DNA from: Schistocephalus solidus
Lineage: Eukaryota > Platyhelminthes > Cestoda > Diphyllobothriidea > Diphyllobothriidae
Assembly (NCBI GenBank): GCA_017591395.1
Contig: WEDG01006424.1
Coordinates: forward strand, 1-64,000
DNA: 64,000 bases
Direction of reading: 5' to 3'
Shown here in pieces: positions 48,001 through 59,216 of the stretch (its first letter is position 1; each line of letters opens with the position of its first letter). The position numbers were made by a program, and so were the translations under genes. Below the pieces are notes generated by a model. It saw only the letters and a list, made by a program, of their open reading frames with translations, did not search any database and was not told where the DNA came from.

Positions 48001-49880
48001 GATGGTGTGGCGTTGAAACAAAATATACATATATTCATATTCACGATTGCGAATGGTTTTATAACACCAGAGGTCTACGTAGATGTCCGAAGTGTCTCAT
48101 CTATCTAAGTCTGCGGTCAGCATGTGGCTGTATGGCGACAGCTAATAGGTCGACACTGCTTCGATCGGGATTTCTTGAAAATCCTCACACATTAATGTTT
48201 TCTTGGTTATATTTTAAAATATGATTCACTTCTTTTTGAGCAGATGTTGAGAGCCTCATTCCCTTAAAACATTATATAAGCCGATGCCTGGACTATCTCA
48301 GGAATAAATATTTTAAGGAGTAAATTTAAGAATCTGGGAAGGAAGGTGGTTGAGGAACAAGTGTGACTTTTAAAACAACAGGAAAATATGATTCGCTCTT
48401 GGTAGTATCAGGGATATGGTAATGACTTAAAAAACTGCAAAGTTCCAGAACTGCGGAAAGGTTAAGAAGAAGAATGTGATTGGTGCATCAAATTATATAT
48501 TTTAGTCAACTATAAATAAAAGCGTCTAGCGTCAAGAACCTGATAAAATGCACTCAGTTTTCCGATAGTCTCTAAAGTGTATGGGGAGAAATATTAAGAC
48601 GATAACGCCAAATAGTTATAAATGTTGATCGTGAGAGAACAAACCTACACAGTTTTACTGAGGATAGCTTCGAGGATCACATTGACAATATTTAAGCGTG
48701 GTTCCTGTCTGTTCCTATGAACTTCATCAATTTTAATTTGATCGATGAGGTTAAGGATATATTTTGTTGGCAATTTATGACATGCTTTTTTATTACTCGA
48801 ATGCATTTCGGGCTGGTTTGCTTTTCGGGAAGTCTAGTAACTTGACCGCTAAAAATTTGAAGGAATAGTTTCGTTATGAACAGTTACTGATCACGAGAGA
48901 AAATATGTTACCTTGTCAAAACAATATTTTTACCAAGAGAGTCTCCAGGTGTCATTCCGTTTAGTCTACTTAATTTTGAACATAGTTTTTTGAAACACCT
49001 TAACTGACCGCGAATTGCAGCCCTACGTTTAATGAGTTATACAAAAGGTTTTATCACTGCCAGTTTCTCGTGTAGCCACAATGAGATAGGTAATGGCAAA
49101 GTCATTATTGTCAATAGATTAGAATCGCAGATGCTGGTTGATGAAATTGCTTTAGCAGTCTTTCCTTCCGAATTTATCCGACAGATGACGATTCTCGTTA
49201 AATTTTAAGTAAAGTGCTGGATGTGCATTCTTTATTATGGAGGCCCACAGCTTTTTGTTTAAAAGATGAGTAACACGAAATTTGAAGACTTATGTTATGT
49301 TTGTGTCTTTCCCATGCCAAGTTCTTTCGAACTTGGCTTCTTGCTGTGTTTTTTCGAGGCTCAATTTCATTTCGGGAAAGCTGAGGCTAAGTAAATATAT
49401 AAACGGTTTCACCAAAAGGATATTAATTAATTTGGTTTCCTTTGTACGAATGGTTCAGTCCCTGAACTCCTGCATTGGAAGCTCCTCGGACTGTCTGTTT
49501 ATTTTAGAAGATGTGAGAGTTTTTTATAAGTAAAGTGTGCATGCAAAAAAATTATAGTTCTTTTCGTAAAAGTCTTTATTGGCATGACTGTGAACTTCGA
49601 ATAAGTCCTTGAGTCTCTTATGAACTGATGCCTAAGTCACATTCAGCAGAAAAAGCCGCTACTAACGAAATCAGACTGAAGTCTTTGGCCATCTATGCTA
49701 TATATTAAATGCGCGGAGGAACTGGAAGACTTTCTGAGTGATTAACTACGAACACTTACTTATCATTAAGGGGTGAAGGGGTACTAGTTAGTGATGGCAC
49801 CACACAGATAGCATTTGGTCGCTCCATTTGTCTCGTACAGGTGGTAAATGCTCCTGTGATCGTCTCTAACTGGTGCCAAA
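45064..49880. other. AT-rich region, nothing recognised
   Basis: About 4.8 kb without a convincing coding frame, RNA gene or known repeat on either strand. Could hold regulatory DNA, untranslated exons or very old repeats; none can be supported. Confidence 0.4.
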
Positions 49881-50227
49881 ATCTCACCTAAGGCTCCTCG
49901 AAGTTGGATTTCCCAACGACCACACTCCGAGCAACCGTCACGACCGGCAGGCTAAACCAGGTGAGGGTCTCCCGTGTTGTGTGTGCCTCCCCACCCGGTA
50001 TGTCTGACTCCCGAACTTCCCACCTCCCCCTCTCAAAAATTCTTACGGTGGGAGCGAGAGCAACCCCGTTGGTGGCCCAGGATACCTTGGGTCGTTCTCC
50101 CACTAAAACAAAACCGTGACCCATAGTGGAGTTCGGCAGCCGTCTGGGATGTCTGAGCAGCCCTATTTAGGGACAGCACTGCTTGCCTCCTCGCGGAGGA
50201 AGGGGCTAGAAAAGGTGCCCTAAACAA

Positions 50228-51292
50228 ATGCCGGTTATCACGTCTTCTGCAGCCGGCCGCGGCTCGCAGATTGCAAAATACGTGGTCGTAAAACTCAAAC
50301 AAACAACAATATCCCCTCGCCATACCCTCCAGGCTGCTCGGGTGAGTCCACTTACACTAGCAGCCTGGAATGTTCATTCCCTTTTAGAAAATCCTAGGAG
50401 CAACCGGCCGGAACGGAGGACGGCGCTAGTCGCTCGGGAACTGGCGCGCGGCAAGGTGGACATTACTGCTCTCAGCGAGACCTGATTCTCTGAGTGGGGT
50501 CAGCTGAAGGAGGTGGGTGCCGGCTACACCTTCTTCTGGAGTGGGCGGCCAAAGGCAGAGCAACGCGACGCTGGTGTTGCCTTTGACATCCGGAACGATA
50601 TCGTAGGACGTCTGCCCTGTCTGCCAGAGGGTATCAATGATCACCTGATGAGCCTCCGCCTGCCGCTTCGGGGAGACCAGTTCGCCACCATCATCAGCGC
50701 CTACGCTCCCCAAACGACGAGCTCTAATGTGGCGAAGGACAAGTTCTACGAGGACCTGCACGCCCTGCTGGCGACTGTGTCGAAGGTTGACAATGTAATT
50801 GTCCTTGGTGACTTCAACGCCCGCGTCTGGACGGACCACGCTACTTGGCAGGGATTGTTGGGTCCCCAAGGTCTCGGTAGTTGTAACGATAATGGCCTCC
50901 CTCTTCTGCAAACGTGTGCTGAACAACTTCTCCTGCTGACCAACACCTTCTTCCACCTTCCGACGCGGGAGAAGGCCACGTGGATGCACCCTCGGTCGCG
51001 GCGCTGGCAGCTGCTGGACTATGTTCTCGTCCGTAGGCGAGATCGACAGGACGTGCTGGTAATCAAGGCGATCCGCGATGCCGATGGTACGACAGATCAC
51101 CGCTTTCTCATCTCCGAGATGAGGCTCCGGCTGCAACCTCCACGAAGGCCCCAAGGTAAGCGGCTGCCAGGTAAGTTAAATACTCTTTTGTTAAATTTTC
51201 CTGCTAACTCTTTTGATTTCAGAAACCAAATAACCGAGAAACTGGAGAACCTGCATACTCCAGATAATAACGGCACCGTGAAAACACGATAG
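50228..51292 (+). pseudogene. RTE endonuclease
   Basis: One frame with an in-frame TGA at 50483-50485 (after ITALSET). Motifs: [78 protein letters not shown] and [11 protein letters not shown]. This is the apurinic-endonuclease-like domain that nicks target DNA. Catalytic residues (Asn of WNVHS, Glu of SET, Asp/Asn of GDFN, Asp/His of TDHR) are present. The frame closes shortly after the domain (about 51292). Confidence 0.9.
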
Positions 51293-51473
51293 TGCCAACT
51301 GCGAAATGTCATCCAGTCCACCGCCCTGAAGTCCTCGGACGCGCACGCCGTCAAAACCAGGACTGGTTTGATGACAATGACGCCGGCATCAGCAACTTAC
51401 TCGCAGAGAATGATGGACAACACAAAGCCTAAATGGACCTTCGGACTGACGCCACCAAAGCAGCCTTCTTCAG

Positions 51474-52940
51474 ATGCCGCCGTCTTGTACGGCAACGGCT
51501 GTGGGAGATGCAGGATGCCTGGATGTTCCAAAGGCTAAGGAAATCCAGGGTTATGCGAACCGCAATGAAATGAAAATCTTTTTCAAAGCCATCAATGCCA
51601 TCTACGGCCCGTGTATCAAGGGGACCGCACCACTGCGCAGCTCTGACGGCACAACACTGCTGACAGATGAATTGCAAATTCTGAAGCGCTGGGCCGAGCA
51701 CTTCAGATGTGTCCTAATTGCTCATCAGCCATCTCCGATGCTGCCATTGACCGGCTCCCTCAAGTGGACACGAACAATGACCTGGAGCTGCCGCCTTCCC
51801 TACGAGAAACCATCCGGGCCTTGCAGCAGATTTCCAGTGGTAAAGCACCGGGATCCGACGCAATCCCACTGGATGTCTACAAGCACGGTGGGCCCCGGCT
51901 GATGGCAGAACTCACAACACTCTTCCAGGAGATGTAGTGCCAAGGAAAAGTTCCTTAGGATTTCAAAGACGCAATCGTCGTCCATTTCTACAAATGGAAG
52001 GGGAACTGGCAACTCTGTGATAATCACAGAGGCATCTCGTTGCCCAACATTGCCGGGAAAATCTTTGCCCGTATCCTTCGCAATCGTCTGAACGGTCACC
52101 TCGAACATGGCCTGCTCCCGGAAAGCCAACGTGGCTTCCGCCGATACCGCGGAACAACCGACATGATCTTTGCCGCCCGCCAGCTACAAGAGCAGTGCCA
52201 GGAGATGCGAACTCACCTAAACACTACCTTCGTTGATCTGAAGAAAGCCTTTGACACGGTGAATCGCGACGGACTGTGGAAAGCCATGTGGAAAGTTGGC
52301 TGTCCTGAGCGGTTCACGTACATGGTGCGTCAGCTTCATGACGGGATGACGGCGTGCGTCACTGACAACCGGACGGTATCCGAAGCATTTGCAGTGACCA
52401 ACGGAATGAAGCAGGCCTGGGTATTGGCTCCCACCCTGTTCAGTCTCATGTTCTCTGCTATGCTGATGGACGCCTACCTTAATGAGCAGCTTGAGATCTG
52501 CATCGCCTACAGAACTGACGGGCACCTTCTCAACAGTCGGCTTATGCAGGCCACAACGCGCGTGTCTACGGCTACAGTCCATGACTTGCTCTTCGCGGAC
52601 GACTGCGCCCTTAACACCGTGACGGAAGAGGACATGCAAAGGAGTATGGACCACTTCGCCGTAGGCTGCGCCAATTTTGGATTAACAATCAGTACAGCCA
52701 AAAAGGTTGTCATGCCCCAGCCACCACCCAGCCCGGAATGCAATGCTCCCCGAATCAATGTCAATGGTGCTCATCTCAAAACGTGGAAACTTTCGCTGAC
52801 CTAGGAAGTACGCTGTCACGCAACACGAGAATCGATGACGAGGTTGCCCAACGGATCTCCAAAGCCAGTCAGGCCTTCGGCCGGCTGCAGGCTTCCGTGT
52901 GGAATCGCCACGGTATTCACCTGAACACCAAGCTGAAGAT
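51474..52940 (+). pseudogene. RTE linker and reverse transcriptase
   Basis: Assembled from several frames: NFFKAI-like FFKAINAIYGPCIKG, LKRWAEHF, SSGKAPGSDAIPLDVY (51707-51937), NIAGKIFARIL, SQRGFRRYRGTTDMI, TTFVDLKKAFDTV (52204-52262), a changed KQAWVLAPTLFS (family usually has a Gly-Cys pair here), and the catalytic FADDC (about 52590). [20 protein letters not shown] follows in another frame. At least three shifts or stops separate the pieces, so the enzyme is dead. Confidence 0.9.
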
Positions 52941-53126
52941 TTAAAAGGCCGTCGTCTTGACGACACTCCTTTACGGAGCGGAGACCTGGACCGTCTACTC
53001 GAAACAAGACAGAAGCTGGATCACTTCCATCTCAGATGCCTCCGCAGAATACTGAAGTTGAGATGACAAGACAGGATCCTGGACACGGAAGTCCTGGAGC
53101 AGATCAGAACCCTCAGCATCCACGCC

Positions 53127-53504
53127 ATGCTGAGGCAAGTGCAACTGCGATGGAGCGGCCACCTGGTAAGAATGGACGATGAGAGACTACCCAAACGACT
53201 TTTCTACGGAGATTTCGCTACGGGTGCTCGCCGACAGGGAGGTCAAAAACGCCGCTACAAGGACACTTTGAATAAATCGCTGAAGCAACTGCAAGTCAAT
53301 CCGGCGGCCTGGGAGGACCTCGCCCAGGATAGACCGACATGGAGAAGATCCGTGAAGACTGGTTCAGCAATCTATGAGGCCAAACGCATCACCGCCGCCA
53401 AGGCCAAAATAGCGGCACGAAAGTCACCAGCGTCCCGGATCAACACCATCGATGCCCAGGCCCTGCCAACATGCCCGCGCTCTCAACGCATCTTCCGAGC
53501 GTGA
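53127..53504 (+). pseudogene. RTE post-RT domain
   Basis: MLRQVQLRWSGHLVRMDDER then RLFYGDFATGARRQGGQKRR, WEDLAQDRPTWRR and KAKIAARKSPA. This is the conserved basic segment after the RT in this RTE group. It leads directly into the first, damaged zinc finger at about 53466 (PTCPRSQRIFRA, stop). Confidence 0.85.
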
Positions 53505-54274
53505 ATCGGCCTAGTTGGACATCTTCGGAGTCAATACACCAACAATCCAAAAATTCTAACTTCTACGTCAAATTATGCCAACCCTCCTTCTGACTCCCCC
53601 CACCCTCACTCCTGGCATCAATTCCATTACTCCCACCATCATAGAGACCACATCCCAATACTCATCGCCTGTTACCCAACCACCATAACCACCACCGCCT
53701 TCGCCTTCACTACCACCACCACCACCATCAGCGATGGGGACCCTCTCCTAAACTGTCCTCAATGCAACCGCACATTCACCTCACGCATCGGCCTGATCGG
53801 TCACTTGCGAATCCATCGTACAGAGACTGGTGAGCCAGTGCCTGGAGCACCAACACACAGCAGAGATCGCCGCCTCCACTGCCCTCACTGTACTCGCGCA
53901 TTCACTCATCGCATGGGCCTATTCGGTCACATGCGTATCCATGACAGCAGAACTCACCGCAATGCTGACAACACCGATACACCATGCACACCTTCCGATC
54001 CTGCCATTATTACCGCCACTGCCATCCCCACTACTATGAATGACAACCCCCAGCCTCTACAAATTTCTCCTACCCACACTGCGCCCGCAACTTCAATTCA
54101 CACATCAGCCTGATCGGTCACCTGCAAATCCATCGTACGGAGGCTGGCGAACCACTGCCTGGGGCTCCGACATACAGTCGACGCGCCCGCCTCCACTGCC
54201 CTCACTGCTCCCGCAAATTTACACACCGCATGGGCCTATTAGGACACATGTGCCTCCACGACAAACTGCGGTAA
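53460..54274 (+). pseudogene. RTE C2H2 zinc-finger tail (five fingers, two damaged)
   Basis: Finger 1 (53466-53535) has lost its second Cys (CPRS) and carries a TGA. Fingers 2 and 3 are intact C-x2-C-x12-H-x3-H: CPQC...HLRIH (about 53756-53818) and CPHC...HMRIH (about 53882-53944). Finger 4 (about 54071-54135) has its first Cys changed to Tyr (YPHC...HLQIH). Finger 5 is intact (CPHC...HMCLH, about 54197-54260). A conserved spacer RTETGEP.PGAP joins finger pairs. Fingers 2-3 and 4-5 are in different frames. Likely role, by inference: nucleic-acid binding during target or template recognition. Confidence 0.88.
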
Positions 54275-54341
54275 ACCACCGGAGGCTAAGCCATATCAGC
54301 GCACACCATCGACACTAACACATAGACAACACCCGCACATT

Positions 54342-55145
54342 CATCAAAATGTACCTGATAAAATCACGGTTTCCTAGAAATCGTGGCTTGGAAGGCTGCC
54401 AACCTGACGCTTAGACCAGACCACGCCGTCGGCCTAGTGTATGTGCTGTGTGTGTCGAGTGTCTGACCAGTGGACTGGGAGTCAGATGGCGATGGCTCCT
54501 CCATATCCCCTGATTTAGTTTAATCCTGGTGTGTGCGTTATCGGGGCCAGGTCGTGCTGTGGCGCGCGAAGACGGGTACGCCGACCCGTCAGCCAATGCG
54601 CCCACTCCCACCTCAGACAAGTGACCGGCTCGGATGGTGGTCTGATTGTGAGGGTCGGAGAGAGAGTGAGGTCGACAGTTCAGCGCATTTTCCTCACTAT
54701 AAACAATCTGACGGCTTGAAACTATCACGGTGCGCTAAAAGCCGTGGCTTGGAAGGTTGCCAACTGACGGGATAATTCGAACCGCATGGTCAGCCCAACG
54801 TGTGTTTTGTGTGAAGTGGCTGACTGGCGGACTAAGTGTCAGGCTGCAATGGCTCCTTCTTAATGTGGCCTTTATGGCACTCCACCTCCGTGGGATCCGA
54901 GTCAGGTGTGCTGGTACACCCAGGGGCGGCTCTGGCCACGCCAGCCACCTGCGCCCTCTCCCATCCCCGGTCTTCTTAACTCTGTCTTGACACCGAGCTC
55001 AGTTGTGGAAAGGAGGAGAGAGTGCTGTAGCTGCAGCGCAAGGCTTCTATCACTTAAAACTAATTCACGCGCAAGTCACCGTCCCTGCACCACCTGGTAT
55101 GGAGGATACGGTGGATCTCGTCGAAATCGACGGTCGAACTGTCAC
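54342..55145 (-). repeat. Unclassified dispersed repeat, two adjoining copies
   Basis: 54342-54500 and 54715-54860 both read ATCACGGT, CGTGGCTTGGAAGG-TGCCAAC and AATGGCTCC/GATGGCTCC. The second continues to GACGGTCGAACTGTCA at about 55143. The whole is the reverse complement of the copy at 58215-58770. The short frames here, seen also in other copies, are shared by descent and are not genes. Confidence 0.75.
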
Positions 55146-55283
55146 TTATCATTTAATTGTTGCAGATAGCTTTCAACTTGTTTAGTTGCACCCCATATAC
55201 CTTCTGTGACGCCACAAGGAATAACTTTTGGCTGCTGAAAAATATATAATTTTCCAGCCGTTGTGTATAATTTGCCTAAATAG

Positions 55284-55492
55284 CGGACATAAAGCATGTG
55301 AGAGCAAACAGCCTGATCAAAGGTGTTAACGGCTACACTAAGAGCTCGCTAGAAAGGTTTCCTCTCCCAAAAGTCATTAGCATTCCCGTCTCTTCTGAAG
55401 GCCTAAACCTCATTCATGTTGAACTGTTCGGGCTATTGGATACCGTCCTAAACAAATTAACACTATCCGTCAAATTCGATGGATCCGGTTAG
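55284..55492 (+). other. Possible orphan coding exon
   Basis: After a TAG acceptor-like site (55281-55283) a frame stays open to a GGTTAGT donor-like site (55492). It reads HVRANSLIKGVNGYTK, then PLPKVISIPVSSEGLNLIHV and LNKLTLSVKFDGS. The composition is protein-like and it belongs to no repeat seen here, but I do not recognise a family and no partner exon was found. Confidence 0.22.
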
Positions 55493-55499
55493 TTTATAT

Positions 55500-56310
55500 G
55501 ATGTGCATCAAGAGGGCTATAACAGAAAAACTTTCTGATAAGATACTCGTTAATGCAAGTAAGGCTATTATACGGGAGGCTTTCGTGCCTCCCCTGGTCA
55601 GTGAGAGGAGCGCTGATATGCATTCCACTAAACATGTCAATGGACAACTAATCTAGCCTTAAGAAAGTGAAGGCGTGCATGTACCAACTGCCTCCTACTA
55701 CGGTTTTTTTTAATGGGCAGCATGATTATTTCCAAATCTGAGACACTAAAGACATTCATTTATTTTCCGCCGGCAATTAGACATTCGGGGATTCTCATAT
55801 GGTTAAATTTGATCAAAAACCTTGATCAGAAGAATATAAATAAAAATAAAAAGCAACACGACAAATCAAAGAAGAGAAAGAATGGGGTGCGTAAATGTTT
55901 AATCTACGGCTTACAACTTCAAAAGCAAGCATGGTATCTCGAGGTGGTTAACCCATAAATTTATTGCAGTAAAATTGGGACCGTGACGAGTTTTCAGCTA
56001 TTGTTTTGCAGAAAGTGACATCCAAAGAGTGGGGTTAATATGAATTCATCCTGACCTTGGCGTTTAGATTGTGTACTGTAAATACGAGCAGAATGCACGC
56101 TTGTTATTCCCTTATGGACTACCTGCTACGTAAACCAGACATAATAAGACATCATCAGATTTCAATTGGGCGTACCAGACCGTTTCAGGAAAAGCATTTC
56201 AAGCTCTCTAATGCTCTTCGGTAGGCTAAAACCAAGGTAACGTACCCAGCAAAGGTTCTCTGGATTAAAGGTAACACTGATTTTCGTTTATTCTTTGGTA
56301 ATGACACGGG
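55500..56310. other. Unassigned DNA
   Basis: No gene, RNA or known repeat recognised. Confidence 0.4.
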
Positions 56311-56314
56311 GTCC

Positions 56315-56455
56315 AGGCGGGGAGGGAGGAGGCTGTGGTAGATGCAACGGAAGTCTACCCTCACTATAAGCGCAAGCCACAGTCCCTGCACAATTATGTG
56401 CTGGAGCACACGGTGGATCTCATCGGACTACGATGGTCAAACTATCTCATGGTAC
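56315..56455 (-). repeat. Unclassified dispersed repeat, short copy
   Basis: GGAGGCTGTGGTAGATGCAACG, CACTATAAGCGCAAG, CACAGTCCCTGCAC and CGGTGGATCTCATCGGA match 55010-55130 in the same direction. Confidence 0.5.
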
Positions 56456-57164
56456 CTACTCGCATAGTTTAGTTGTCCGCTTCAGTGGGGCACGCTTCCA
56501 GCAGTGATTGTCCGGTTTTGATATCAAGATGTCCTCACGGAATCGATATCTGAGTTTACACAGTGTTTGTACTCTCCTCCGATCAATTGTGTTCTTGCGT
56601 CGAATATTGTCATTCGACGTGGTTAAACGTCTCCTCAGAAACCTGGATATCTTTATTCTGGGCTGCAATGCATCAGCCCACTCGAAAAGGTATTTCTTCT
56701 AAAAAACGAGTAAACTATAGTTCCAAGTGCTCCTGGTCATGCCGATTGGGCTAAATTCATTCTTCGACTCGGTTCTACAGTATTCGGCCAATAAAACTGT
56801 CTACGACCTACTCGAAACCATTTAAAACGAGATGGACGAGATGCCACATCAATTTAAGCACCGCACACGAAATGGGAAAGGGCAGGTGTAAACGGACGCA
56901 TTGAAAGCCGGTCGCATAATGTAGTGTAAGGAATGCTTATTGACATAGAATTTTGCCAGTCACGGAGGCTATTGCTAGGCAAGGTTAAAATTTTTACACT
57001 TTGTCCATACGTATGACGCTGCAGCTGGTTCATCCTTTTTCGAAAATTAGCATGATTCATTCCAATTGCTTTTTACCTACTTCCTGTATATGGTATATGG
57101 GGTCGCCGATCAGGTTCCACGGCATGCTCGTCGAATAGCGTCTAGGCACTCTATCTAGAACCCA

Positions 57165-57545
57165 ACAGTTCGATCGTAGCATCCGACGGATTCCACCGTG
57201 TGCTCCAAAGAATGGTGGTGCGGGAACGGTGATTTGCGCGTAGATTAGGCTTAAGTGATAGTAGACTTGTGTTGCCGCTACCACACACACTCTCTTCCCT
57301 CTCCAGCCTGTGCCTAGTGTCAAGGCAGAGTCAGGAAGACCGGAGGCGGGATTGGGCGCAGCTCGCTGGTGCGGCCGGAGCCGTCCCTGATCGTGCCGAC
57401 ACAGATGGCTGGTGCGGCGTGAGCCTGCACTTACCTGTGACACTCTGCCTCCCCCCCCTAATGTTCACTATTTGTTGCGGGACCGCAAGTCGAATAAGGC
57501 CTGCCGTGCCATGATCTAGCCCCCATGTTGGTCCAGCCCATTTAG
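57165..57545 (+). repeat. Unclassified dispersed repeat, copy
   Basis: TTCCACCGTGTGCTCCA, GGGAACGGTGATTTGCGCGT, TTAAGTGATAGTAG, GTGTCAAGGCAGAGTCAGG and GGTGCGGCCGGAGCCG match the 58215-58450 copy in the same orientation. The right end matches 26600-26720. Confidence 0.7.
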
Positions 57546-58214
57546 GGAGCAAATTTAAAGCCCTCGCAAGCAGTCGCATTGCAATTAGCAGTGGATGGAG
57601 AGCAGGGAGTGCCGATCTCCTTTGTCTTTGTTGGTAGGCTCTTCCCACATATATTTATATCTAGCGTTTTGCTTCAGGTTTAGTGAGCAAAGACCCCCGA
57701 ATCGATTTCCAAGGTTGTCTCATACTGGGACTGGTCATTGTAGGTTGGCAACGGCTAACAAGCCGAAAGTGGCTGTCCCAGTCTCCCCTGTATTTTTCGG
57801 TACTTCGTCCTGCAACATTAAGGTGTGTAGAACCAAAATCCTTATTCTTTGATGTGTATATCAGTTGATGTTTTGAGGAATGTTCTGTAGGAGAATTAAA
57901 AGGTGAATTTAGAATGACCATTTTGAGATGCCCTATCAAAACTTAACTTTGTTTTCAAAGATTGGAAAAGAATTTCTGCAAAAATGACACTAATTCTTGA
58001 TGATTATGTACGCTTACTTAAGGTCGATACGTTCGCTTTCATTGGACTATGCAAGTTATCTAAAAACACATATTAACTGATTTTCAGCAATATTTTGGGG
58101 AAACTTGTAAGCACAAATTTCGTGGATAAAAAAATGAGACAAAAGAGCACAATCAGTATTTGTTTGATAGTTTTCGGCCTGGTCATGTGTCTAACGATTT
58201 ATATAACGGGCAAA

Positions 58215-58770
58215 CGGCAGTTCGACCGTCGATTTTCGACGATGTCCACCGTATGCTCCATGGAAGGGTGGAGCAGGGACGGTGACTTGCGCGTGAATTA
58301 GTTTTAAGTGATAGTAGCCTTGCGCTGCAGCTACCGCACTCTCTCCTCCTCCCCCACCTGAGCCCGGTGTCAAGACAGAGTCAAGAAGACCGGAGATGGG
58401 AAAGGGCGCAGGTGGCTGGCGCGGCCGGAGCCGCCCCTGGGCGTGCCACCACACCTGGCTCGGATCCCATGGAGTGGGAGTGCCATAAAGGCTACATTAA
58501 GAAGGAGCCATTGCAACCTGACTCTCAGTCCGCCAGTCAGCCACTCCACACAAAACACACATTGGGCTGACCACGCGGTCCGAGTTATCCCGTCAGTTGG
58601 CAACCTTCCAAGCCACGGCTTTTAGCACACCGTGATAGTTTCAAGCGCGTCAGATTGTTTATAGTGAGGAAAATGCGCTGAGCCATCGACCTCACTCTCT
58701 ACCCCACGCCCACAATTAGATCACCGTCCGAGCCGGTCAGTTGTCTGATGCGGAAGTGGGCGATTTATAT
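58215..58770 (+). repeat. Unclassified dispersed repeat, longest copy on plus
   Basis: Begins CAGTTCGACCGTCGATTTTC and ends near GATGCGGAAGTGGGCG. It is the reverse complement of 54560-55145 across most of its length, so the two form a 3-kb-spaced inverted pair. No coding capacity; terminal structure unclear. Confidence 0.75.
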
Positions 58771-58992
58771 AATCACGTGAAATCATGCGTTTAATGTTGG
58801 AGATTTTCAAAACGGAAAAGTCTTTAACTTACTGTATTTTACATATGAAAACACTGTTTTTGATCCTTCTGACCGAGGTTTATCTGTTGATTTTGTAATC
58901 TCAATCGGATAACGTCCAGGGAACCAGCGTCTTCAATTCCCACATTTTTATGGCTAACTCTTTTCCATCTTGGCTTTTTCTTGTCAATTTAG

Positions 58993-59216
58993 TGAACCTG
59001 CAAACGAAAGGAAGGAAGTACCCACCAAACGACCCGAGATGCGAAACCGACGTTGGATTGGTCAAGGTCTTCACGCAGGATGAGTGGAATAATTTACATG
59101 TGCGAATGCATGCTGAGGAGCTCCAGGCAAAGGAGCGGGAAAAGATCCGTCAGGCGCGGGAAGAAATGAAAGAGAAGTCAAAGGAAATGTATAAGGATTG
59201 GACAAACACATATCTG
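58993..59216 (+). CDS. CFAP210: CFAP210 internal exon a
   Basis: Acceptor TCAATTTAG ends at 58992; donor GTGAAT at 59217. Reads NLQTKGRKYPPNDPRCETD to YKDWTNTYL; 2 bases plus 74 codons. Confidence 0.85.

Larger units (their letters stand above)
49890..54340 (+). mobile_element. RTE-like retrotransposon with C-terminal C2H2 zinc fingers
   Basis: A GC-richer unit containing, in order, a 5' untranslated region (49890-50340), an AP-type endonuclease, a linker, a reverse transcriptase with FADDC, a post-RT domain and a run of C2H2 zinc fingers up to a TAA at 54272-54274. Base composition differs sharply from the AT-rich DNA to its left. Stops and frameshifts break the single polyprotein in several places, often as CGA to TGA. 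The zinc-finger tail is, from general knowledge, characteristic of this element family in diphyllobothriid tapeworms. Confidence 0.9.

Noticed and set aside
54757..55185. Short frames shared between 54.8-55.2 and 58.2-58.6 kb as a small gene family
   Set aside because: They lie in inverted copies of a noncoding repeat and are shared by descent of the repeat; no start, stop or splice pattern is conserved.
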